A stretch of 64,000 nt of DNA from Streptomyces spinosisporus (GCF_022698145.1 NZ_JALDAX010000003.1:62001-126000); one strand, 5' to 3'; numbered from the stretch's first letter, positions 27,308 to 39,116 are shown. Made by a program: numbers and translations. The notes: generated from the letters alone by a model not told the origin.

Positions 27308-28705
27308 GCGCACCCGCAGTCCCACGGCGACCAGGGCGGCCGCGGCCAGCACGACCGCCGCGTCGACCGCCAGCGCCGTGTGGACGCCGGTCAGCAGGTC
27401 GTCCGAGGTCGTGGCCAGGACGCCGAGGAGCGGGATGCCGACGGTGAGGCCGACCTGCTGGGTCGAGGTGACCAGGCCGGTGGCCAGGCCCTGTTCCTCG
27501 TCCGGGACGCCGGAGGTGACGGTCAGGCCGTAGGAGATGATCGCGCCCAGGTGGCACATGCTGGACAGGGAGACGGCGCTCACGGCGAGCCAGACCGACC
27601 AGGTGTGGGCGTTCAGGCCGAGCAGGGCGGCGATCAGGGCGCCCTGGCCTGCGAGCGAGGCGACGAGGGTGCGGCGGGCCCCCAGGCGGCCGATGACCTT
27701 CGGGGCGTACGCCCCGGCGACCGCCGACAGCACGCCCTGCACGCCGAAGACCAGGCCCGTCTCGAAGGCCGACAGATCAAGGACCTCCTGCAGATACAGG
27801 GTCAGCACGAAGACGACCGTCGACATCATCGAGAAGGTGACCAGGCCGCCGAGGTTGCCCCACGCCACCGTGCGGCGGCGCAGCATCGGCAGCGAGACCA
27901 GCGGGGCGGCCGTACGGGACTCGACGGTGGCGAAGGCGGCGAGGAGGACGACGCCCGCCACGAGGGCGGTGACGACGTCCGGGCGGTCGAAGCCGTGGTC
28001 GGCGGCCGTCGACAGGGCGTAGATGAGGCAGAGCAGGCCCGCGGTGACGGTGACCGCGCCGGGGACGTCCAGGCGCGGGCGCTCCGGCGTGCGGGACTCC
28101 GGCAGCAGGGTGGGCGCCAGTGGCAGTACGAGCAGTGCGAAGAGCGTCAGCAGGGCCATCGTGGAGCGCCAGCCGAAGGCGTCGGTGAGGACGCCGCCCG
28201 CCACCATGCCGACCGTGAAGCCGAGCGAGAGCAGGGTGCCGGAGATGCCGAGGGCGCGGTCGCGGGCCGGGCCCTCCGGGAACGTCGTGGTCAGCAGGGA
28301 CATGCCGGTCGGGACGATCGCCGCCGCGCCGAGGCCCTGCAGGGCGCGTCCGGTCAGGAACGACGCCGGGTCCCAGGCGATGGTCGCCAGCAGCGAGGCC
28401 GCGCCGAACAGTGCGAGCCCGGTCAGGAACAGTCTGCGGCGGCCGTAGAGGTCGCCGATCCTGCCGAACAGCAGCAGGAAGCCGCCGGAGGGCAGCGCGA
28501 ACGCGGTGACCCCCCACTGCAGCGCGGACCGGTTCATGCCGAGGTCGGCGCCGAGGTCGGGCAGGGCGACGTTCAGGACGGAGAAGTCCAGGGCGACCAT
28601 GAACTGGGCCGCGCACAGGACGAAGAGGACGAGCTTGTCGCGCGTCGACAGCCGGGGGGTGTCGAGCGGTCCGGTGGTGTCGTGTCGGGTGGTGTCGATC
28701 GCCAT
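27269..28705 (-). CDS. DHA2-type MFS drug exporter
   Basis: A 478-residue, 14-helix drug:proton antiporter of the EmrB/QacA group. Helix 1 contains CAAQFMVALDFSVLNVALPDLG and the 2-3 loop GRIGDLYGRRRLFLTGL; the antiporter motif is GRALQGLGAAAIVPTGMSLL. The start is ATG 28705 (MAIDTTRHD); an open frame continuing upstream to 29206 is antisense to the regulator gene and is not real. It is divergent from an XRE regulator across a 94-base gap with a strong palindrome, which suggests drug-responsive control. Confidence 0.9.
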   Translation of the reverse strand: MAIDTTRHDTTGPLDTPRLSTRDKLVLFVLCAAQFMVALDFSVLNVALPDLGADLGMNRSALQWGVTAFALPSGGFLLLFGRIGDLYGRRRLFLTGLALFGAASLLATIAWDPASFLTGRALQGLGAAAIVPTGMSLLTTTFPEGPARDRALGISGTLLSLGFTVGMVAGGVLTDAFGWRSTMALLTLFALLVLPLAPTLLPESRTPERPRLDVPGAVTVTAGLLCLIYALSTAADHGFDRPDVVTALVAGVVLLAAFATVESRTAAPLVSLPMLRRRTVAWGNLGGLVTFSMMSTVVFVLTLYLQEVLDLSAFETGLVFGVQGVLSAVAGAYAPKVIGRLGARRTLVASLAGQGALIAALLGLNAHTWSVWLAVSAVSLSSMCHLGAIISYGLTVTSGVPDEEQGLATGLVTSTQQVGLTVGIPLLGVLATTSDDLLTGVHTALAVDAAVVLAAAALVAVGLRVRSGAVEAEPLGAR

Positions 28706-28755
28706 GGGCACGAGCCTGCGGGCGCCGGAATAGCGGTGGGGAGCGGCAGGTTGTG

Positions 28756-28774
28756 CTGGTGGTGGCACCACCAG
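28756..28774. promoter_or_regulatory. Operator palindrome between exporter and XRE regulator
   Basis: CTGGTGGT, three bases (GGC), ACCACCAG: perfect 8 bp arms centred in the short divergent intergenic region. It is a likely binding site for the regulator that starts at 28800, controlling both directions. Confidence 0.6.
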
Positions 28775-28799
28775 GCACGGCGATGGGGGAGTGGGGCAC

Positions 28800-29687
28800 G
28801 TGGCGGAGGTCGTCGAGACAGCGGCGGGCAAGGCGCACCGGCTGAAGGAGCTGCGCGAGTTCCTGATGAGCCGGCGGGCCCGGGTGTCCCCGGCCGAGGC
28901 GGGTCTGCCGGACGGCGGGGCCCGGCGGCGCACGCCCGGGCTGCGGCGCGAGGAGGTCGCCGTTCTCGCGGGCGTGGGTGCGTCCTGGTACCAGTGGCTG
29001 GAGCAGGGGCGTGACATCTCGGTCTCCCCGCAGGTGCTCGACTCGGTGGCGAGGGTGCTGAAACTGAGCGGTGCCGAGCGGCGGCATCTGTATCTGCTGG
29101 CGGGCCTGAACCCGCCCCCGCCGGAGGCCGAGCCCGACCGGCAGGACATGTACGAGGGGCTGCGGCGGCTGATCGACACCTGGATGCCGTATCCGGCGCA
29201 CATCATGGACGCGTACTACAACTGCGTGCTCTACAACGACGCCGCCGCGGCGGTGCTGGGCATGCGGCCGGACATCACGCAGAACTGCGTGGTCGACTTC
29301 TTCACCGACCCCCTGTACCGCTCACGGTCCAAGAGCTGGGAGCGCAACGCGCGCACGGTCGTCGCGCAGTTCCGGGCGGCGAGTTCGGCGCGCCCCGACG
29401 ACGAGGGCTTCCAGGCGCTGCTGGCCCAACTGACCGAGGCGAGCCCGGAGTTCGCGGCGATGTGGGCGGAGCGGGACATCGAGGACGCGGGGCAGATCCG
29501 CAAAGAGCTGGAGCATCCGCTGGTCGGGCTGCTGGTCGTGGAGTCCACGGCGATGCGGGTGCCCGCGCGGCCCGATCTGACGGTCGTGCTGCACACCCCG
29601 CTGGACGAGGCGAACACGGCGGCGAAGCTGGAGTGGCTGGCGTCCCCGGAGGGCCGGCGCGGGGCGATGTACCCCGTGGCCGGATGA
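28800..29687 (+). CDS. XRE-family regulator with MmyB-like ligand domain
   Basis: A 295-residue regulator. The N-terminal helix-turn-helix contains TPGLRREEVAVLAGVGASWYQWLEQGRDI and the C-terminal part is an MmyB-like ligand-binding domain (YPAHIMDAYYNCVLYNDAAAAVLG), which binds small hydrophobic molecules in the family. GTG 28800 has GGGGGAG nine bases upstream; a GTG at 28791 would abut it. It lies divergent to the DHA2 exporter, its probable target. Confidence 0.88.
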   Translation: MAEVVETAAGKAHRLKELREFLMSRRARVSPAEAGLPDGGARRRTPGLRREEVAVLAGVGASWYQWLEQGRDISVSPQVLDSVARVLKLSGAERRHLYLLAGLNPPPPEAEPDRQDMYEGLRRLIDTWMPYPAHIMDAYYNCVLYNDAAAAVLGMRPDITQNCVVDFFTDPLYRSRSKSWERNARTVVAQFRAASSARPDDEGFQALLAQLTEASPEFAAMWAERDIEDAGQIRKELEHPLVGLLVVESTAMRVPARPDLTVVLHTPLDEANTAAKLEWLASPEGRRGAMYPVAG

Positions 29688-29715
29688 CGGCCGTGCCGGT
29701 ACGTATGCTCGGATC

Positions 29716-30069
29716 ATGACCGACAGCAGCGCGCTCGACCCCGAGGACCGCAAGATCGTCACCCTGGCCCGTTCGGCGCGGGCCCGCAACGGCGTGCCCG
29801 AGGGTGCGGCCGTACGGGACGACACCGGGCGTACGTATGTCGCCGCGACCGTCGGTCTTCCGTCACTGAAGCTGAGCGCGCTGCAGACGGCGGTGGCCAT
29901 GGCGGTGGCCTCCGGAGCGACGTCGCTGGAGGCGGCGGCCGTGGTGACCGAGGCCGGGTCGGCCTCGGAGCAGGACCGTGCCGCGGTGGCGGACCTGGGC
30001 GGACCGGGGACCCCTGTGCTGGTGGCCGGGCCCGACGGGACGGTCAGGAGCACCGTGACCGCGGGTTGA
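29716..30069 (+). CDS. Cytidine-deaminase-like protein lacking zinc ligands
   Basis: A 117-residue protein occupying the place between the CBS protein and era where cytidine deaminase lies in many genomes. The fold-level features match (RSARARNGVPEGAAVRDDTGRTYVAATV), but the C-A-E active-site motif is replaced by SALQTA and the later P-C-x-x-C by GTPVLV. The protein contains no cysteine at all, so zinc catalysis is not possible. It is probably a structural or regulatory paralogue kept in actinobacteria. TATGCT at 29704-29709 lies six bases before the ATG, consistent with a leaderless mRNA. Confidence 0.75.
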   Translation: MTDSSALDPEDRKIVTLARSARARNGVPEGAAVRDDTGRTYVAATVGLPSLKLSALQTAVAMAVASGATSLEAAAVVTEAGSASEQDRAAVADLGGPGTPVLVAGPDGTVRSTVTAG

Positions 30070-30283
30070 AAACCGGCCGCTTCAGAGTCGTCCGGAATTC
30101 GTCCTTGCCGTTTCTTCATCACACGGGCATCAATGGAACCGGTAGTTCCGACGGTCCGTCAGATCCGCCCGTCCACCCCCCCCACCCGGCGTACCGCACC
30201 ACGCCCGGCAGACGGCCCGTACGGATCTCTCCCCACCATCCCCACATGGCAGTTCCCAGCTTCGGGAAGGGAGCCGGATCCTC

Positions 30284-30760
30284 ATGAGAGCCACACGTAT
30301 CACCTCAGGTGCGGCCATGGCGTTGGGGGCCCTCGCGGCCGCCTCGCTCGCGTTCGCCCCCAGTGCGCTCGCGGTCACCCCGCAGTCGGCGACGCTCACC
30401 GCCGACTGCGGCAGCTTCGGTGGCGGAGACGCCACGCTCACGGCCACCCAGGACGGCACGTCGGCCACCATGACCCTCACGTCGTCGGCGGTCACCGCTC
30501 CGATCGCCCTGTCGGAGGACTCGATCGCCTCCACGCTGACCTTGGTCAAGGCGAGCGGTGGCACCACCGACTTCACCGGTACCAAGAACCCGGCGATGGC
30601 GGCCGGTGACCCCGTCACCGTCGGTCCGCTCAGCGGCACCGTGGCCTCCGGCGACAGCCTGGAAGCCTTCGGCGGCTCGCTGAAGATGACCGTCTTCGGC
30701 ATCACCATCACCTGTACGGCGACCGGCCCTCAGTCGCCCGGACCGTTCGTGTTCGACTGA
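30284..30760 (+). CDS. Small secreted protein of unknown function
   Basis: A 158-residue exported protein with a Sec signal peptide (MRATRITSG, hydrophobic core, cleavage near PSALA-VTP). The mature part is Thr/Ser/Gly-rich, predicted all-beta, with two cysteines (ADCGSF and ITCTAT) that may form one disulfide. GGGAAGGGAG precedes the start. An ATCCCCACAT block at 30238-30247 is shared with the promoter region of the next gene, suggesting joint control. No known domain is recognised; the location suggests a cell-surface partner of the WxL pair downstream. Confidence 0.75.
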   Translation: MRATRITSGAAMALGALAAASLAFAPSALAVTPQSATLTADCGSFGGGDATLTATQDGTSATMTLTSSAVTAPIALSEDSIASTLTLVKASGGTTDFTGTKNPAMAAGDPVTVGPLSGTVASGDSLEAFGGSLKMTVFGITITCTATGPQSPGPFVFD

Positions 30761-30795
30761 GCCGGCCGCCGAACCGGCACTGAACCGCCTTGCGT

Positions 30796-30832
30796 GGACC
30801 GTCAGTTCCCGAGCCCGTGGAGCTGACGGTCC
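30796..30832 (+). terminator. Hairpin terminator after the small secreted protein
   Basis: GGACCGTCAG pairs perfectly with CTGACGGTCC, and four inner pairs (one G-T) extend the stem to 14 bp around a 9-base loop. It lies 36 bases after the stop codon. Confidence 0.7.
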
Positions 30833-30920
30833 GTCATGTCAGTTGCGTCGTCTCCATTGACTTCTCACGCGATCCCCACATCAATGCCCCCAGTGAGCGC
30901 ACAAGAGAGGGGGCACACCC

Positions 30921-32237
30921 ATGGGTACGACAACCCGAAGACGCCGCTTGGCCTCGCTGCTCGGCGCGACCGCGCTCGCGGTCTCCGCGGGTGCCGCACT
31001 GGCCTGTCCGGCCGGCGCCGCCACCGACGTGGACTTCCCCACGCACTGCATCCCGCCCGCCGTCGCCGGCATCCCGCCGATCGACGGCACCACCACCGCC
31101 AACGTCGCGGTGGACAACCACAGTCCGAAGGTCGGTGACACGGTCACCGTCACCTACACCGTCGTCAAGCCCGCCGCCAACAACCCCACCGCCATCGCCC
31201 TGCCGGCCGACATCATGACGCCCACCGGCAAGGTCACCCTCGGCGGTGCCCAGACCGGTGACGTCACGGTCGCCGGACCCAGGAAGAACGACCCGGTACC
31301 GGGCAACGGCGCCTTCCCGTCCTTCTCCATGACCGGCACCTTCACGGTCACCTCGCCCGGCGCGATCACCCTCTCGCCCGGCGACTACAACATCCACACC
31401 AGCTACATCCTCGAACTCGACACCCCGTGCACGGTGACGAATCCGCCCGCACCGGTCTCCGAGACCGTCACCGCGACCGACTCCAACCCCGCCAACAACC
31501 GGGCCATCTCGCTGAGTTCGGCCTCCGGGAACGCGGGCGACCCCGTCACCGTCAGCGGCAGCAACTTCACCGCGGGCGCGACCGTCACCCTCGCCGGACG
31601 CGCAGGGGACACCCAGACCGCGGACACCGCGACCGTCACCGCGGCCGCCGACGGCTCCTTCAGCGGCACGCTCGTCGTCAACGACACCACGACAACTGGT
31701 GTGGTGGCCTACGAGGGCAGTACGTGGAGCGCCGACAAGGGGGCGGGTCCCGCCGCCTACGTCGTCAACGACACCACGCCCGTCCCGGACGGCAGCCAGA
31801 AGCTGACGACCACGGTGAAGGCCGGCACGCTGTCCATGTCCCAGGCCGGTGACTCCGTCGCCCTGTCGGCGGTCGACTTCGGCAAGGGCGGGGCCTCGAC
31901 CGGCGCCCTGAACTCCGTCACCGTCAAGGACTTCCGCGGCGGACCCGCGGGCTGGTCCCTCACCGGCAAGGTCACCGACTTCACCGGTCCCGGCGCCAAA
32001 ATCGACGCCGGGAAACTGAGCTGGAGCCCCGCCTGCGCCACCAAGGCGGGCAGCCCGAGCACCTGCCAGGCCGGTTCCGCGGGCACCGTGGGCAGTTCGG
32101 GCGCGACCCTGGCGTCCACCCCCAACGGCACGCTCGCCGGCGGTGAGTTCACCGCGGACGCAGGCCTCTCCCTGGACGTACCGGCGTTCACGCCTCCGGG
32201 CGCGTACTCCGGCGTCCTCACCCTCACGCTGTCCTGA
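30921..32237 (+). CDS. Secreted WxL-domain surface protein
   Basis: A 438-residue exported protein. The signal peptide ends near PAGAA-TDV. The N-terminal half is an immunoglobulin-like beta region (DTVTVTYTVVKPA), and a repeat with IPT/Ig character follows (GDPVTVSGSNFTAGATVTL). The C-terminal domain carries GWSLTGKVTDF, the W-x-L motif that binds peptidoglycan in Gram-positive WxL proteins, and ends with GAYSGVLTLTLS as those domains do. It lies next to a DUF916-type partner, as in WxL loci of Firmicutes. The ligand or host target is unknown. Confidence 0.8.
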   Translation: MGTTTRRRRLASLLGATALAVSAGAALACPAGAATDVDFPTHCIPPAVAGIPPIDGTTTANVAVDNHSPKVGDTVTVTYTVVKPAANNPTAIALPADIMTPTGKVTLGGAQTGDVTVAGPRKNDPVPGNGAFPSFSMTGTFTVTSPGAITLSPGDYNIHTSYILELDTPCTVTNPPAPVSETVTATDSNPANNRAISLSSASGNAGDPVTVSGSNFTAGATVTLAGRAGDTQTADTATVTAAADGSFSGTLVVNDTTTTGVVAYEGSTWSADKGAGPAAYVVNDTTPVPDGSQKLTTTVKAGTLSMSQAGDSVALSAVDFGKGGASTGALNSVTVKDFRGGPAGWSLTGKVTDFTGPGAKIDAGKLSWSPACATKAGSPSTCQAGSAGTVGSSGATLASTPNGTLAGGEFTADAGLSLDVPAFTPPGAYSGVLTLTLS

Positions 32238-32293
32238 CCGCGCGGGCGCCCGCACCCGCCCGTCCAACCTCTCGCCGTGGGGGGTCCGCACCC

Positions 32294-34855
<2,562 letters not shown>

Positions 34856-34890
34856 CGGGGTGGGGGCTCGTCAGAGCGTCACCGGCCCGC

Positions 34891-34944
34891 GTTTCCGGTT
34901 GCGCACGGGTGTGTTTCCGCGGTGTTTCGTTGCGTGGAGGTTTC
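34891..34944 (-). promoter_or_regulatory. Candidate GlnR-box array upstream of amtB
   Basis: Read on the amtB strand, GAAAC elements occur at 34944-34940, 34928-34924, 34917-34913 and 34895-34891, with a GTGCG at 34906-34902 and a GCAAC at 34933-34929. Four of them are phased exactly 11 bases apart (five bases plus six). This is the geometry of GlnR sites (gTnAC-N6-GaAAC repeats). The GTnAC halves are weak. Confidence 0.55.
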
Positions 34945-35032
34945 CCGGATCTCACAGGGTGGACGGTCGCGGGCCGGACGGTGCTCACCCGTCGGTGCGG
35001 CGGGGCTCTGTGGATCAGGGAGAATGGGGCGC

Positions 35033-35992
35033 ATGAGCGTTCGCAGTCAGTCATCCGGGCCGTCGCAGCCGCAGGAGGCCGCCCACCGGTCGGGCTTCGC
35101 CTGTTTCGTCGGCCGCCCCAACGCGGGCAAGTCCACCCTCACGAACGCTCTGGTCGGGCAGAAGGTCGCCATCACCGCGAACCAGCCGCAGACGACCCGG
35201 CACACCGTGCGCGGAATCGTGCACCGGGAGGACGCCCAGCTGATCCTGGTCGACACCCCGGGGCTGCACAAGCCGCGCACGCTGCTCGGCGAGCGGCTGA
35301 ACGACGTGGTGCGCACCACCTGGGCCGAGGTCGACGTGATCGGCTTCTGCCTGCCGGCGAACGAGAAGATCGGCCCCGGCGACCGGTTCATCGCCAAGGA
35401 ACTGGCGGGGATCAGGAAGTCGCCGAAGGTCGCGATCGTCACCAAGACCGACCTCGTCGACTCCAAGACCCTGGCCGAGCAGCTCATCGCCATCGACCAG
35501 CTGGGCAAGGAGCTGGGCATCGAGTGGGCGGAGATCGTCCCGGTCTCGGCGACCGCGGGCAAGCAGGTGGACCTCCTCGCCGACCTGCTGATCCCGCTGC
35601 TGCCCGAGGGCCCGCCGCTCTACCCCGAGGGCGACCTGACCGACGAGCCCGAGCAGGTCATGGTCGCCGAGCTGATCCGCGAGGCGGCGCTGGAGGGCGT
35701 GCGCGACGAGCTGCCGCACTCCATCGCGGTCGTGGTCGAGGAGATGCTGCCGCGCGAGGACCGGCCCGCCGACAAGCCCCTGCTCGACATCCACGCCTAC
35801 CTCTACATCGAGCGGCCCAGCCAGAAGGGCATCGTCATCGGCCCCCAGGGCAAGCGCCTCAAAGAGGTCGGCATCAAGAGCCGCAAGCAGATCGAGGCGC
35901 TCCTGGGCACCCCCGTCTTCCTCGACCTGCACGTCAAGGTGGCCAAGGACTGGCAGCGGGACCCGAAGCAGCTACGGCGTCTGGGCTTCTGA
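35033..35992 (+). CDS. era: GTPase Era
   Basis: Ribosome-assembly GTPase that binds the 3' end of 16S rRNA. G1 is GRPNAGKST, G3 is DTPG (VDTPGLHKP), G4 is TKTD and the C-terminal KH domain contains GIVIGPQGKRLKEVG. At 319 residues it is full length. The ATG at 35033 has AGGGAG ten bases upstream; an ATG at 35024 is in frame but would abut it. The last 21 bases overlap the convergent regulator gene. Confidence 0.96.
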   Translation: MSVRSQSSGPSQPQEAAHRSGFACFVGRPNAGKSTLTNALVGQKVAITANQPQTTRHTVRGIVHREDAQLILVDTPGLHKPRTLLGERLNDVVRTTWAEVDVIGFCLPANEKIGPGDRFIAKELAGIRKSPKVAIVTKTDLVDSKTLAEQLIAIDQLGKELGIEWAEIVPVSATAGKQVDLLADLLIPLLPEGPPLYPEGDLTDEPEQVMVAELIREAALEGVRDELPHSIAVVVEEMLPREDRPADKPLLDIHAYLYIERPSQKGIVIGPQGKRLKEVGIKSRKQIEALLGTPVFLDLHVKVAKDWQRDPKQLRRLGF

Positions 35993-36844
35993 GGTCCGGC
36001 CCTCTGATGGGGTCATGTCCTGCAGGCCCACCACCCGCAGCAGCTGCAGCCGCTCGTAGGAGTCCGTGCCGGGGCGGGCCGTGTGGACGACCAGCTGCTG
36101 GTTGTGGTCGGAGTTGACGAGGACCTCGCAGTCCAGCTCCAGGACGCCCACCACCGGGTGCCGGAAGCGCTTCGTCGAGGCGCGGCGCACGGCCACCTCG
36201 TGCTCGGCCCACAGCCGGGCGAACTCCTCGCTGGCGGCGCGCAGTTCGGCGACCAGGGCGGCGGGTTCGGGGTCCGTGGGACGGGCCGCCGACACCGCGC
36301 GCAGCCCCGCCACCTGCTCACGGGCGCGCTCCGGGCGGTCCTCGGGCGGGAACAGGTCCTGGGCCGCGGGGTCCAGGAAGAAGCGCCGGATCATATTGCG
36401 CTCACGGGGCGGACGGGCGAGCACGTCCCCGCTCAGCGCCCGCGACATCGCGTTCTGGGCGAGCACCTCGCCGCAGTCCGTCACCACCAGCGCCGGGGTG
36501 TCGTGCAGCCGGTCCAGCACCAGCAGCAGGCCCGGACGCACATGCGTACTGGTCGCCTCCCGGCGCGGCGGCTCCTCGCCGGTCAGCAGGAAGAGATGGT
36601 CGCGCTCGTCCTCGGTCAGGCGCAGCGCGCGGGCCAGCGCGGTGAGCATCTGGCGGGAGGGGCGCGGGCCCCGGGACTGCTCCAGGCGCGTGTAGTAGTC
36701 CACGGACATCCCGGCCAGCTGGGCCACCTCCTCGCGGCGCAGCCCCGGCGTACGGCGCCGGGCACCGGCCGTGAGGCCCACGTCGGAGGGGTCCAGGCGG
36801 GCGCGTCCGCGGCGCAGGAAGTCGGCGAGTTCGGCTCGGTTCAC
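35972..36844 (-). CDS. XRE-family regulator with MmyB-like ligand domain
   Basis: A 290-residue helix-turn-helix regulator of the same architecture as the one at 28800. The DNA-binding part is TPGLRREEVAQLAGMSVDYYTRLEQSRG. The ligand domain (PALVVTDCGEVLAQNAMSRALSGD) runs to about residue 270. The GTG at 36844 (VNRAELADFL) is the best start; open sequence upstream is not regulator-like. It is divergent from an epimerase-type gene, its likely target. TCCAGGG and CCCTGA half-sites near 36880 could be its operator. Confidence 0.87.
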   Translation of the reverse strand: MNRAELADFLRRGRARLDPSDVGLTAGARRRTPGLRREEVAQLAGMSVDYYTRLEQSRGPRPSRQMLTALARALRLTEDERDHLFLLTGEEPPRREATSTHVRPGLLLVLDRLHDTPALVVTDCGEVLAQNAMSRALSGDVLARPPRERNMIRRFFLDPAAQDLFPPEDRPERAREQVAGLRAVSAARPTDPEPAALVAELRAASEEFARLWAEHEVAVRRASTKRFRHPVVGVLELDCEVLVNSDHNQQLVVHTARPGTDSYERLQLLRVVGLQDMTPSEGRTSEAQTP

Positions 36845-36995
36845 CCCTCCAGGGTGCGCGCGTGCGCCCGGCTTATCCAGGGACTGCCGATCCCCTGATG
36901 AGGAGGTCTCTCCCGCCCGCTGCCGAGCCGTCCGAGGCTGGTCGCACGGAACGGACGACGTACGGACGTGACGCAGAGCGTGTGAGGAGCACATC

Positions 36996-37850
36996 ATGCT
37001 GACTTTGGTGACCGGTACGACGGGACAGGTCGGACGGCGTTTCGTGCCGCGCCTGCTGGCGCAGCGGCAGCCCGGCGAGCAGGTCCGGGTCCTGGTGCGC
37101 GACGAGGCCCGCGGCGAGCGCTTCGCCGAGCTGGGCGCCCAGGTCGCCGTCGGAGACATGCGGGACGAGGAGACGCTCGGCAAGGCGCTCGCCGGGGTGG
37201 ACGCGGTCGTGAACATCGCCGCCGCTTTCCGCGGCGTGCCCGACGAGGAGGCGTGGGCCGTCAACCGGGACGCGGCCCTCGCGCTGGGCCGGGCCGCGCA
37301 GGCCTCCGGCGTGCAGCGGTTCGTGCAGGTCAGCACGGGCAACGTGTACGGCACCGGGCGGGGCCGCCCGCTGACCGAGGACGACGAGAGCCGGCCCGGC
37401 GGCGAGATGTGGGGCGCCTACCCCGAGTCCAAGATCGAGGCGGAGCGCGCACTGCTCGCGATGGAGGGCCTGGACGTCCGCATCGGACGGCTCCCCTTCG
37501 TCTACGGCGAGGGCGACCCGCACCTGACCAACGTCATGCACTGGGCGGTGCACTGGGCCCCGCACCAGCGCCTGCAGATGGCCCACCACGCGGATGTCGC
37601 CCAGGGGTTGATGCGGCTGCTGTACGCGCCGGGCATCGCGGGCCGGATCTACAACATCGCCGACGACGCCCCCGTCACGACGCTCGAGCTGTTCCGGCTC
37701 AACGGCCAGGAGGTGCCCGCCGAGCAGTACGAGATCGCGGACCCCGACCCGTGGTTCGGCATCCTGTCCAACCAGCGCATCCGCCGCGAACTCGGCTTCC
37801 GGCCCATCTACCCGAGCGTGTGGACGGCCCTGGATGCCGGAGCCCTGTAG
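36996..37850 (+). CDS. NAD(P)-dependent epimerase/dehydratase family protein
   Basis: Extended short-chain dehydrogenase of 284 residues. The Rossmann motif TGTTGQVGRRFVPRLL is at the N-terminus. The catalytic tyrosine motif appears as YPESKIEAE (YxxxK) after VQVSTGNVYGTGRG. The substrate, probably a nucleotide sugar or a small carbonyl compound, is not evident. It is divergent from the XRE/MmyB regulator, a pairing common in Streptomyces for stress or redox functions. Confidence 0.85.
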   Translation: MLTLVTGTTGQVGRRFVPRLLAQRQPGEQVRVLVRDEARGERFAELGAQVAVGDMRDEETLGKALAGVDAVVNIAAAFRGVPDEEAWAVNRDAALALGRAAQASGVQRFVQVSTGNVYGTGRGRPLTEDDESRPGGEMWGAYPESKIEAERALLAMEGLDVRIGRLPFVYGEGDPHLTNVMHWAVHWAPHQRLQMAHHADVAQGLMRLLYAPGIAGRIYNIADDAPVTTLELFRLNGQEVPAEQYEIADPDPWFGILSNQRIRRELGFRPIYPSVWTALDAGAL

Positions 37851-37877
37851 GCCGGCGCCCCGTAGCGGCCCGGGGCG

Positions 37878-39116
37878 TCACGCCACGCCCCTGACCCGCC
37901 GCACCAGCACCGCCCCCGCCAAGCCGATCACGGCCGCGACCAGGTACAGGACGCGGTAGCCGCCCAGGTGGGTCACGATCGGCGCGGCGAGGGCGGGCGC
38001 CGCGACCTGGGGCAGCGCGTTGGCCACGTTGATCACGCCCAGGTCCTTGCCCCGGTCCATGGCCTTGGGCAGGACGTCGGTCATCAGCGCGAAGTCGACC
38101 GACATGAACACCCCGAGCCCCACACCGAGCACGGCCGCGGCGACGATCGCGCTCGGCCAGGTCTGCCAGACCGACAGCAGGGCCGTGGCCGCCGCCATCA
38201 GCACCCCGGACCACTGCACGAACGGCTTGCGGCGGCCCACCCGGTCCGACCACGCACCGCCCACCACAACCGTGGCCAGCAGCGTCACGCTGTTCACCGC
38301 GGTCAGGATCAGCACGCCCTGCTCGGGGTCGTGGTGATGCAGGCGGTCGCGCAGGTAGTAGAGCAGATAGAGGATGACCAGCGCGTTGCTGAGGTTGATC
38401 AGGAAGCGGGTCAGCCAGGCCCAGCCGAAGTCCGGGTACCGGCGCGGGCTCAGCCAGAAGCCCCGCAGGAACGCCCGCGCGGACCACACCGGCCGGTCCG
38501 CGGCCGCCAGGGTGAGATCGCGGTACCGCAGCACATACGGCAGCACGCCCGCCAGGGTGAACACCGCGCACGCCGCATACCCGGCCGCGATCCCGCCGGC
38601 CACCGTCGCAAGACCCGTGCCGGTGACCGCGCCAAGGATCTGCGCGGCCCCCAACCAGCCGCCCACCAGGCCCCGTTGGAGCCGCGGCACCCGGTCCGGC
38701 ACCGCCGCCGTGACGGCCGCGAAGGACGCGTTCAGGGTCAGCTGCACCAGACACCAGCCGAGCGTCATCACCCACAGCGCTCCCGCGCCCGCGAGCAGCA
38801 GCAGGGACAGCGCGCCACCCGCGGACCCGGCCACGATCCACGGCGTACGGCGGCCCCAGCGGGCGGTCGTACGGTCCGACAGCGCCCCGAAGAACGGGTT
38901 CGCCGCCAGGGACACCACCGCACCCGCGCCGGTCACCCAGGCCAGCAGCGTCTCCTTCGACATCCCGGTACCGGGCGCGAAGTCCTCCGCCTGGCGGGCC
39001 AGCAGGATCTGCAGGGGCCCGTACCAGCCCACCCAGATCGCCACGTTGGCCAGGGACAGCGCCGAGGTCCAGCCCGCACGGACGGGTTCGGCCGGCTCCT
39101 CGAGAGCCGTCGTCAT
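37878..39116 (-). CDS. MFS transporter linked to beta-glucosidase
   Basis: A 412-residue transporter with about twelve helices, resembling SLC45/GPH-like sugar transporters. Helix 1 reads NVAIWVGWYGPLQILLARQ, the 2-3 loop GALSDRTTARWGRRTPWIV, and the second half repeats it as GAWSDRVGRRKPFV. Its start overlaps the stop of the GH1 gene (ATGA), so it most likely imports the beta-glucoside that the enzyme cleaves. No signal peptide or regulator is present in the operon. Confidence 0.87.
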   Translation of the reverse strand: MTTALEEPAEPVRAGWTSALSLANVAIWVGWYGPLQILLARQAEDFAPGTGMSKETLLAWVTGAGAVVSLAANPFFGALSDRTTARWGRRTPWIVAGSAGGALSLLLLAGAGALWVMTLGWCLVQLTLNASFAAVTAAVPDRVPRLQRGLVGGWLGAAQILGAVTGTGLATVAGGIAAGYAACAVFTLAGVLPYVLRYRDLTLAAADRPVWSARAFLRGFWLSPRRYPDFGWAWLTRFLINLSNALVILYLLYYLRDRLHHHDPEQGVLILTAVNSVTLLATVVVGGAWSDRVGRRKPFVQWSGVLMAAATALLSVWQTWPSAIVAAAVLGVGLGVFMSVDFALMTDVLPKAMDRGKDLGVINVANALPQVAAPALAAPIVTHLGGYRVLYLVAAVIGLAGAVLVRRVRGVA

